A stretch of 16,892 nucleotides of DNA, taken from contig NWUY0300097811.1 of the NCBI GenBank assembly GCA_004151065.3, positions 1-16,892 on the forward strand, written 5' to 3'. Positions 10,066 to 16,892 of the stretch are shown here, one piece after another. Made by a program: the position numbers and the translations under genes. This stretch comes from Larix sibirica. Taxonomy: Eukaryota > Streptophyta > Pinopsida > Pinales > Pinaceae. The notes beneath the pieces are model-generated. The model saw nothing but the letters and a program-made list of their open reading frames with translations, was not told the DNA's origin and did not search any database. Within the stretch, counting starts at the first letter, position 1. Each line of letters starts with the position of its first letter.

Positions 10066-11982
10066 CTATGGGAATCCCTGCTCTAAGAGACCAGAAATAT
10101 CCATTTATACTACCTTTAGGAATGTCTTCAGAAACATAACCTTCTATCTTTTTAACATATTTATTGTTTCCTTCTGATAATCCATAGAGACCAAACTACC
10201 TTTCACGGGCCATTTTATCACTTTCTTTTCCTTTTATCAACTCTTTCTACCCTGGTATGAATTTATATCTCTCAAGTCATAAGTATCCTTCCCATCATAT
10301 CCTAAAAATTGTAATGGAGGAATTGAAAACACATGTAATGGAGTCTTAGTCAAAATTTCCTTAAAGGATGGTTTTAATTTAACAGAGGACTCGACTAGTC
10401 CTAAAACACCTTCCCCAATAGAAATAAAGTTCAGAAACCCTTTCTAAAGAAACCCACATTAAATGTTCATTAGCCTAAGAACCTTCTCCCTTGTTCAAAA
10501 CCAAAGGCAATCCTAAATCATTCAGGTCCTGGGAAAATTCCTTTTGAGATGGACCCAAATCATTCAAAGAACCCACATTAAAAACGACAACATACGAACA
10601 TCCAACTTCCTTCCCACCCACAAAAATGAGAGGATGAGAGGAATAGAGGAAAGACTTACCAAACAAATCGCTTGCATTGCTTCCTTTTGCACTTTCCATC
10701 GACTAATTCTGCAAAGCTACTTCAACAGTCCTCCCCTCCTCAGAGGATGGATCCGACAGAGCACCATCTTATTTGTGGATACTATCTAAGACTTGAAATG
10801 TCTTATAAAGGTCTGAAAAATACCCTTGATCATCTCTACACCCCACCATGGCTTAAATCACTCCAATATTGGAAACCCTAGGACTCCCCCAAGGGAATAT
10901 TTTCCTCAAATGCCTAGTATTCCAACATATAGAGCAACAAAAAGGAGTCTTTTAAATGTCCAGAGGCTGAATAAAAACCTTACCCCTCCATTCAATGGAA
11001 ATCTCCCCAGGAATCCCTTTGCTTATGTCCAATTCCGTGAGAACCCTTACCATTCTTTTATCTTATGCAATAAGAGAACCTTCCTCTAAATAAATAATTC
11101 TCCCCAAGGCATTGGAAATTCCCACCCATGCTTCCTTACACCATGTTCCAAGGGAAACCCCGGGAGAAAAACCCATAAGTGATGCACAGTAAGAGGCTCT
11201 ATTTGGGGATCAAAAGCTACATGCCACAACTTAAGCACGAAATTGTGAACACCCCATAACCATGAGCCCATGGAAATTTTCTCGACATCCATCTCTGACT
11301 TAAAGTAAAAACAAGTCCACCCTTTAAGTAAAATGTGAACCCAATGCTAATAGCCCAAAGCCTAAGACCAGTTATCTGCCACCCAAACCAACAACTCCTT
11401 TTTTGTATAGACCTTAAACCAAAATTTACCAACCAAATAAGAGGATACTAAAGATTCTACATCCTCCAAACCAACATCATTCCCATGCACCATCGATAAT
11501 TTATCAGACCTGACCCAAAAAGATTTGAAAGCCCTTATTTCTTTAGCGCCCACACCTTTGAACTTATCTCCATATTTTTGAAGACAGGAAACAACCTTAC
11601 CTTTCCCTTCCAAACAATTCTCAGATCCTTCATGACATAGGTCATCCTTATCTGAGGAAAATAAGAAGTTCTTTGCAGAGTTTCCCCCCTTCTACAAACA
11701 ACACTCAGACTCGCTGGAATCAACATGGAACAAAACCCTCTCAGATTCTCTATTCAATATTTTTGTTACCACCGCCACTGCCCCATCAAATTCATTAAAG
11801 ATGCCCCTACTTGGTACAATCCAACTATCATCTGGAAACAATTCACATCCCTCCCCAATAAGCGTCTTTTCACTTTTCTATTTTCATAAAAGAGCAGTGT
11901 ACTCTTCGTTAGAACTAGATATGCCTGCATCCGCCCACACCAACTCATCCTCCCAACTGAATAATAGTTCCACGTCATCCAT
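10066..11982 (-). pseudogene. LINE A ORF1 (DUF4283-like, zinc knuckle; decayed)
   Basis: RNA-binding ORF1. The likely start is MDDVELLFSWEDELVWADAG at 11982, followed by an acidic, serine-rich N-terminus. The DUF4283-like core begins SSYLVGKFWFKVYTKKELLV (about 11440) and includes LLKGWTCFYFKSE, GSWLWGVHNFVLKLWHVAFD and HHLWVFLPGFPLEHG (about 11150-11320), the classic order of LVGkF, GW.f.F, G.W and W.rlPgLPle. A CCHC knuckle follows at about 10895-10950 and reads CSICWNTRHLRKIF, with Phe where the fourth ligand Cys is expected (TTC for TGC). The C-terminal third (10900-10066) is broken into short frames. The end is uncertain; TAG codons at 10066-10068 and 10055-10057 in adjacent frames directly precede the ORF2 ATG. 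Confidence 0.8.
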
Positions 11983-12095
11983 ACTGGCATATAAAATAGA
12001 AATACACTCAACAACCAGGAAAACCACTCATAAACCCAACCTAACCACATCACTTACAAACCTACAAAAACCCTAAGAAACCCCTCTCTGCCCTT
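11983..12095 (-). other. LINE A 5' leader
   Basis: About 110 bases upstream of the ORF1 start, with G/T-rich runs on the minus strand (two agggttttt-type stretches near 12062-12075 and an aggggtttc run near 12077-12085). The boundary with flanking DNA is not sharp. Confidence 0.4.
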
Positions 12096-12116
12096 TACAA
12101 AAATCATCTTCAAATA

Positions 12117-12228
12117 TTCAATGCCTCTATATCTACCCTAAGCTTATGTCAAAGGTTTCAATGCCTCTATATCTACCCTAAGATTATGTCAAAGGTTTCA
12201 ATACCTCTATATCTATCCTAAACTTCTG
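12117..12228. repeat. 40-bp tandem repeat, about 2.8 copies
   Basis: Copies start at 12117, 12157 and 12197, each beginning ttcaatgcctctatatct or a close variant. Copies 1 and 2 differ at one of 40 positions. Copy 3 is more diverged and fades after about 32 bases. The array abuts the estimated 5' end of LINE A. The next stretch to about 12335 is AT-rich and I see nothing else in it. Confidence 0.9.
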
Positions 12229-12335
12229 AAGAAATATGAAAATGTATTATTAAAGTTAATGTGATTCAATGTATCATTCATTAAATAAACTTTAAGTTGA
12301 TTCTCAACTAACTAATAGTTTCTGCTAATGCTTAT

Positions 12336-13053
12336 GTGATGTTTCTTTTTTCAAATCGGTGTGGTTGGGACTTTGTTGATATCTGCGCTTTCAATAAGAT
12401 TGGGAACACGATGATTTTTAGGAATGTGTTTTTCAATGGATACAAGCTTGTCCAAATTACAAAGAACTTCCTATGTTTTCTATCTGGGGAGTGTGGAATG
12501 CTAGAAATCGGTATATTTTTGAAGGTTCTAAGCCTTCTTTGTTTCATGTGGGATCAAGGGTTATTAGCTCTTTTTTTGAATACTTTAAGGAGAATCATAT
12601 CTTGAGGTCTCATCTTTTAATTAAGCCTGCTAAGGAGGATGGTATTGCTTTAGGATATTTTGATGGAGCTTCAAAAAATGGTTTATGTGAAGCAGGTATG
12701 GTGTTGAAGATTAAACTAGATCATCTTTTACATCTTTGGATGGGAGTTGGTGCTGGTTCTAATACAGAGCATAACTCGTATCTCTTTGGGGTCTTTTATG
12801 GGTTACACAAAGAAAAAGAATTTTCAGTGTCAAGATTTGGGGAGGCTCTCGAGCAGTGATTAATTGGACGACTAGTCATTCATCCTTACAAGTCATCAAA
12901 TTAGAACACTTGATGAAAAAAATAGATGGATTGAAATTTTATTTCTCTTATATCTCTTTCAATCATATTTACAGGGAACTTGATGGTCAAGCTGATTCAT
13001 TTTCCAAGAGAGCCATTGGGGCTATGGATGGAATTCTATTTTTTGAGGAATAA
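12336..13053 (+). pseudogene. LINE D ORF2 tail with RNase H (decayed)
   Basis: Remnant of the ORF2 C-terminus. FSIWGVWNARNRYIFEGSKP (about 12476-12535) is the strand that follows the zf-RVT finger in plant LINEs; a frame change separates it from RCGWDFVD upstream. RNase H begins GYFDGASKNG (about 12655, first catalytic Asp). The third acidic position reads GGS rather than GDS, in KIWGGSRAVINW after a frame change near 12828. The domain ends IYRELDGQADSFSKRAIGAM (about 12970-13029, fourth Asp present), with a stop at 13051. The lost acidic residue and shifts make it inactive. Confidence 0.75.
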
Positions 13054-13353
13054 TTTGAAGATCGATTGGTGGACTCGAGGAAATTTCATATTTTCTATAC
13101 CTCTCTTTTTGTTCCTATGTGAAGACCTCTGCTTTCTGAGGCTAGTTGTTTCTTGTATATGTTTCTAGTTGTTTTAGCTATTTTTTTTGTGACCATTTGG
13201 TTTTAGGGGATTTTGAAGGACTTGCTAGAAGTTTTGACTTGTTGATTTTATCTCCTTTTTGGAAATGAACGGTTGATGAGAAGAGGAACTAGATGTAACT
13301 CTGATTCTATCTTTTCAATAACAAGTCACTGTTTTTTACTTTTTGAAAAAAAA
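13054..13353 (+). other. LINE D 3' UTR
   Basis: T-rich, non-coding tail between the RNase H stop and the short poly-A run. Short hydrophobic frames here are a by-product of the T richness. Confidence 0.55.
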
Positions 13354-13543
13354 TTAACATTTTAAATGGATTTATAATTTTTTTAATATAACAAATTTAA
13401 ATATAAATTTTAACAAACAAAATTTATAATTGTAATAATTTATTAAAAAAACTTATAATATAAAAATATGTTTTTAAAAAATTATAATTTATAAGATGAT
13501 CTTAAGTACAAAACAATCTTGCGATAAATAAATAACATGCAAC
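13354..13543. other. AT-rich spacer between LINE D and LINE C
   Basis: A stretch of about 190 bases, overwhelmingly A and T, with many short self-similar tracts. It lies between the A-tails of two oppositely oriented LINEs. I see no gene or convincing mobile-element ends. Confidence 0.7.
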
Positions 13544-14040
13544 TTTTTTTTAAGCAAAAAAAGACAACATTTTATTACGATAGGATAAAAAGTACAATAT
13601 TCATCTTTACAACAAAATGGAGGCTGAAACTACCACCCCAGATGCCAAAATAGAACATATTCTTACTAGCCCCGAACCAAAACCAGAGAACGTCCTTAGT
13701 ATTCGAATCCCCATAGTTACAAACATCATAGTTACAAATTCCAACCCAAAGATCATCAGAATGATAAACCACACCAACTTTAACAGAACATAAATTAAGA
13801 TAGTACATCAGAGGATAACAGCCAGAAACCATGCCACGAGTAAAACACCCAAACCTACAAACAAAACAGACGTCGATAGGGTAGACATCGTGTAGGATCC
13901 AAAGGAACGAACTAAACAGAAGGAAATGTCGAAAAGATTGAAGCAAGTAACAACCGATAGGAGCCGAAGCCGATGACAGAACAGGGTCACCAAGCCGAGA
14001 ATCACAACAAAAAAATGAAGGAAACCAGAAACCAGAGGAG
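13544..14040 (-). other. LINE C 3' UTR with poly-A signal
   Basis: About 500 bases after the ORF3 stop, T-rich on the transcribed strand. It has AATAAA at 13571-13576 (complement) and an eight-A tail at 13544-13551 (complement). Open frames here (for example 13575-14072, minus) are cysteine- and phenylalanine-rich, as T-rich non-coding DNA gives, and do not resemble a known protein. Confidence 0.65.
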
Positions 14041-14664
14041 TTAAGCCGATGGCCCGGTTTCATCTTTAACAATCACCACCGACTGCTTGTCTGCATCATC
14101 CCCATTGCCGCACAGGTTGATCACCTGCTTGTTTTCGACTTTCTTAGACTTGGTCAGGAATGAAATTCCCATATCCCCCGCTAAAGCATCCAGCTTCATA
14201 TGTATCCATTTAGAATTTTCAGCGTGATCCTTACAAAGGTCTTCCAATTCCGTCATCCGAGCAGAACCAGACAGAATATCCACATGGGTTTCCATCAGCT
14301 GGGAAATCATAGTTTTTGTGACCCAAAGCATCATCACAGCCCGGTTGTAGAGAGTCGTCTGATCCCAGGTATTACCAAGATCATGGATACAATCTACCAT
14401 TGCAACTGCTTCCGTCAGAGGATCCTGCGTGGAAACCCAACGCCACAGAGACTCTTCAAGATTGTCTACCACCCTCTGCACTTCCTGGGGAAAGAACCGA
14501 CGGTAAAAAAGAGCTGTAGCAGCAGCATTCCATTGTTCACAGCTAGGACCGTACAGAGCACCATTCCCCCTATCCTCCTGATCAACCTCCACAGGAGCCC
14601 GTCTGCCTCTCCTACCGGGACGACCTCTCAGTGGCATGATCGTTCTCTTCTTACTATCACTCAT
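14041..14664 (-). CDS. LINE C ORF3, intact 207-residue protein of unknown function
   Basis: A complete frame between ORF2 and the poly-A of LINE C, in the same phase as ORF2 but separated from it by stops. The N-terminus MSDSKKRTIMPLRGRPGRRG, continuing RR at residues 21-22, is strongly basic with an RGRP core like an AT-hook or a nuclear localisation signal. Residues 50-160 look helical (RVVDNLEESLWRWV, VAMVDCIHDLGNTWDQT, MLWVTKTMISQLME, ARMTELEDLCKDHAENSKW, MKLDALAGDM). The tail is acidic and polar. There is no transmembrane segment or catalytic motif that I know. Four collinear blocks match the decayed ORF downstream of RNase H in LINE B, which argues that it is a true element gene. ATG 14664 follows a short gap after the 103-codon ORF. 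A role in RNP assembly, nuclear import or target choice is conceivable but is only inference. Confidence 0.65.
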   Translation of the reverse strand: MSDSKKRTIMPLRGRPGRRGRRAPVEVDQEDRGNGALYGPSCEQWNAAATALFYRRFFPQEVQRVVDNLEESLWRWVSTQDPLTEAVAMVDCIHDLGNTWDQTTLYNRAVMMLWVTKTMISQLMETHVDILSGSARMTELEDLCKDHAENSKWIHMKLDALAGDMGISFLTKSKKVENKQVINLCGNGDDADKQSVVIVKDETGPSA

Positions 14665-14780
14665 CTCCCTAATAAAAATAACAAGGCAATTCCAACAGAC
14701 CCCAGCGTAATAAGAAAAGACACCACAATGCCAAGAAACAACCTACAACTCTGAATTTAAAGGCAAGCAACCACCATTCG

Positions 14781-15092
14781 TCATAAATCCATCATACCAA
14801 GCCTTACCGTGTAATAAATCATACTGTCCTGCACAATGATCGTCATAATAGGGGCCAGCTTCAGACTATCCATCAACCAACGTGAGAGGCCAGATGCCTT
14901 AATGATCGCATGCTCCATACCATTGTTCATAACCATTATAACCAGAGGCAAATCTACGGAACTCCTATCCATAGCACAAGTAATATAGGTATCCAACATC
15001 CACCTGTCCAAATCACCTTGAGAGTGGTACCATCGGTTAGTTCCCATCGGGACTAGTGTCTCTCCTGCCGCATCCAGAGGATGCCACACCAC
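14781..15092 (-). CDS. LINE C small ORF overlapping the end of ORF2 (hypothetical)
   Basis: An uninterrupted 103-codon frame that starts at ATG 15092, 56 bases inside the end of ORF2, in the +1 frame. It is not recognised. The product begins MVWHPLDAAGETLVP, has a hydrophobic centre (DLPLVIMVMNNGMEHAIIKA) and ends MIYYTVRLGMMDL. The overlap would suit termination-reinitiation or frameshifting, but nothing in the sequence proves translation. In LINE B the corresponding place also carries a +1-frame open stretch (about 7772-8224) with a loosely similar YPLMITFMAP segment. It may be a fragment of one larger ORF3 together with the next ORF, or a chance frame. Confidence 0.4.
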   Translation of the reverse strand: MVWHPLDAAGETLVPMGTNRWYHSQGDLDRWMLDTYITCAMDRSSVDLPLVIMVMNNGMEHAIIKASGLSRWLMDSLKLAPIMTIIVQDSMIYYTVRLGMMDL

Positions 15093-16892
15093 TCCTGTCT
15101 CTTTCGGAAATCAATACACACTGCTGACGACAACTGATTGACGGGATTTCCCAAACCATTCCCTCCCAACCGTCATTAGAATTTCGGGCACCGTAATTAG
15201 CCAAAGCATCCGCCAAACAGTTGGCACTTTGCCAAACGTGCTAAAAGATGACCGTGTTAAATGAAGAGATGAGGTAGCCTAGACACGTCATTCTCCAAGT
15301 TAGCTGCCACGACTTTGACAGTTTGGCAGCCCAGGTCCCATTATTGAGTTTAACTGCCAACTGAATCAGCATATTAGAGTCCCCTTCAACAATTACGCTG
15401 CGAAGTCCACGATGAGAGGCCATGCATAAACCTTGAAACATGGCTTCGCATTCCGCAGCATTGTTCGTTTCACGACCCAAATGACCAAAATAACAGAACA
15501 AAACCCTGCCATTCTCATCCCTCAGAGCATCTCCATACCCGGCTACCACCGCGTTTCCCTTAGACGCTCCATCGAAATTAAGTTTACACCAGCCATGCAA
15601 AGGTGGAGACCAGATAACCGGGCTGTCCGAAATTTTTCCCCCAGACTGGATACGACCAATATAACGGGGAAGCACAACAATATCCCAGGTAAGAAGAATT
15701 TTGAGCTCATGTTCCGAAATGTTTAAATCCTGTTCATTCCACCGTGTTAATTTAAGAGTTTCATTGATGCCCCGTTGAATTTTCCCCCACACAATCAACA
15801 AGGGATTAGGCTTGCCCATAAAAATCCGATTGTTGCGTTCCTTCCATACCTCCCAAATTAGAAAGCTGGGGAAAAGCTGCCAAACCCGATTAAGAATTCT
15901 CCCTTGGAAGGGTTCAGGCTGCCAATGTTTAATAGTTTCATCCGGAGCATTCCTGATTCTGTTAGACATGCGAAATCTACAATCTCCTTCATCCCACGGA
16001 GTCAAAGCAAAGCTGCACCCATCTAACAGATGCGCAATAGTTTCAGCATGACTACCACATAGGACACAGATGGACGGTCCTTCAAACCCCCGCTTCATGA
16101 TATTATCCCAAGTTAATATTTTTCCCTTCAGGACCAGCCAAAGGAACAGAGTGATTTTGGGCCAGAGTTTAGTTCCCCATAAATGTTTCCAAGTATTCTC
16201 CTCATGCAGGTTTGAGTTGCTCGTTAACAAGTTGTAAGCTTCCTTGACAGTAAACAATCCTTTGGGAGTATGACCCCAGTGTAGAATATCCTTAGCCCTC
16301 TACACTTTGATCCTATGGTTCATCAAAATATCAGAAATTTTCCTACCAATTTCAACCCCATAGATATCTGTCCACCATGAAAGCGAATGCCAGACACAAA
16401 AACCCCTAGTATTAGAATCCTCCTGCCAATACTGGTTAACCACCTCCCAATTATGAAGCATCATCGGATTATCAACCTGGATACCAGTCACTAGAGATGA
16501 GAGGGATGGTTGTTGTTGCCACGCATCCTCCCAGAAGTTCGCAGAATCTCCATCACATATCTCCTAGAAGCTATGTTGACGGATCGGCTTACTACCCGCT
16601 CTCGCCATATTCCAGATATGAGAGCCATTTTTCGGGCCTTCATCCCGCACCCAGTCTTGTTTATCAATGGATGCAGCATATTTCTTACCCCAAAATGTAG
16701 CCCATTGTTCATTCGAGTGAGTGAGCCATCTCCACCAAATTTTAGCACCACAAACAGTACTGAGTTTCTTCGGATCACGAAGAGCAAGCCCTCCTTCCTG
16801 TTTAGGTTGACACAGAGTCTCCCATTTAACCAGAGGCCACTTCCTGTGATCCTTTGTACCCCCCACAGAAAGGTTCTTTGCATCTGCTTAAT
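15037..16892 (-). pseudogene. LINE C ORF2, C-terminal part (RT thumb, zf-RVT, RNase H)
   Basis: C-terminal ORF2, nearly intact. The thumb begins QRTFLWG, then a one-base loss in a G run near 16860, then KWPLVKWETLCQPKQEGGLA. One frame follows to the TAA at 15037-15039, with stops only at 16564-16566, 16300-16302 and 15241-15243. The zf-RVT finger is CVLCGSHAETIAHLLDGC (about 16015-16068), preceded by LWPKITLFLWLVLKGKILTW and followed by FLIWEVWKERNNRIFMG. RNase H starts CKLNFDGASKGN (about 15575-15590). All four acidic residues are visible: FDGAS, AECEAM, EGDSN and, after the stop at 15241, LADALANYG. The protein ends about 50 residues later in RRDTSPDGN. The upstream RT lies beyond the window. 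Confidence 0.88.

Larger units (their letters stand above)
9060..12095 (-). mobile_element. LINE A, 5' part
   Basis: Upstream half of the minus-strand LINE interrupted by LINE B. It holds, in transcription order, a short leader (about 12095-11983), ORF1 (11982 to about 10066) and the endonuclease plus linker of ORF2 (10052-9060). At the LINE B junction the linker frame reads VEKANMG, then continues in phase at 1740 with ALGSRKEHILKL on the other side. The exact 5' end is not marked by a recognisable boundary; 12095 is an estimate from where similarity to a LINE leader fades. Confidence 0.82.
12336..13353 (+). mobile_element. LINE D, 5'-truncated copy
   Basis: A plus-strand LINE fragment that starts within the region between zf-RVT and RNase H and ends in an eight-A run (13346-13353). 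It holds the tail of the RT-linked finger region, a decayed RNase H and a roughly 290-base 3' UTR. 5' truncation is normal for LINEs. I could not find a convincing target-site duplication. No sequence resembling the extra ORF of LINEs B and C lies between RNase H and the A-run. Confidence 0.7.
13544..16892 (-). mobile_element. LINE C, 3' part, youngest-looking copy
   Basis: Minus-strand LINE entering from the right edge. In transcription order it holds the RT thumb, zf-RVT and RNase H of ORF2 (16892-15037), an overlapping 103-residue ORF (15092-14781), an intact 207-residue ORF (14664-14041) and a 3' UTR ending in eight A residues (complement of 13544-13551). A minus-strand AATAAA lies about 20 bases upstream of the tail (13571-13576). 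Only three in-frame stops and one indel are seen in about 1.85 kb of ORF2, far fewer than in LINEs A and B. Confidence 0.87.

Noticed and set aside
12290-13375. Target-site duplication around LINE D
   Set aside because: The bases after the A-run (ttaacattttaaa) have no convincing match near the 5' edge, and that edge is itself uncertain.
13371-13491. Possible inverted repeat (tttataatttttt-like arms) in the AT-rich spacer, suggestive of a MITE
   Set aside because: Arms consist of A and T only and are imperfect; such matches are expected by chance in DNA of this composition, and no flanking duplication was seen.
13575-14072. 165-residue minus-strand open frame, Cys- and Phe-rich, after the LINE C extra ORF
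   Set aside because: It starts inside the 207-codon ORF in another frame and lies in the T-rich 3' UTR. Its composition follows from the base content and no motif is recognisable.
14200-14754. 184-residue plus-strand open frame
   Set aside because: Antisense to the intact 207-codon ORF of LINE C; the sense protein has a LINE B counterpart, the antisense one has no support.
1-16892. LTR retrotransposons, tRNA or rRNA genes, CRISPR arrays, bacterial operons
   Set aside because: No integrase or protease motifs, primer-binding sites, LTR pairs, cloverleaf candidates or regularly spaced short repeats were seen.

Overview
This window looks like intergenic DNA from a land plant. It is made almost entirely of decayed LINE (L1-like, RNase H-bearing) non-LTR retrotransposons, and I found no host gene, tRNA, rRNA, LTR element or CRISPR array. 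The plant call rests on the element architecture: a DUF4283-like ORF1 with a CCHC knuckle, then an ORF2 with endonuclease, reverse transcriptase, zf-RVT and a plant-type RNase H. Dense repeats with heavy C-to-T style decay would suit a large genome such as a gymnosperm, but the species cannot be determined from this.

Layout. Four LINE copies are present. LINE A (minus strand) is the oldest. Its 5' part lies at about 9074-12095 and its 3' part at 1-1750. It is split by LINE B (plus strand, 1751-9059), an apparently full-length copy of about 7.3 kb with a poly-A end and a degenerate 14-bp target-site duplication (1737-1750 and 9060-9073). The LINE A reading frame continues in phase across the split. 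Next come a 40-bp tandem repeat (12117-12228), a 5'-truncated LINE D (plus, about 12336-13353), an AT-rich spacer, and LINE C (minus, 13544 to beyond 16892). LINE C is the least decayed and keeps long open frames.

How the parts work. In such elements ORF1 binds the RNA. ORF2 nicks the target (EEP endonuclease), copies the RNA (RT) and removes RNA (RNase H). LINE A carries an internal deletion that joins its RT to its RNase H. LINE B has a 25-bp duplication in the endonuclease and substitutions at RT and RNase H active-site positions.

Most interesting observation. LINE C has an intact 207-residue ORF (14041-14664) between the RNase H end and the poly-A, preceded by a 103-residue ORF that overlaps the end of ORF2 in the +1 frame. 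The equivalent 3' region of the divergent LINE B (about 8050-8654) encodes a decayed protein that matches the 207-residue product in four collinear blocks. This suggests a third ORF carried by this LINE lineage. LINE D lacks it. I do not recognise the protein as a known family. Its N-terminus has an AT-hook-like basic patch.
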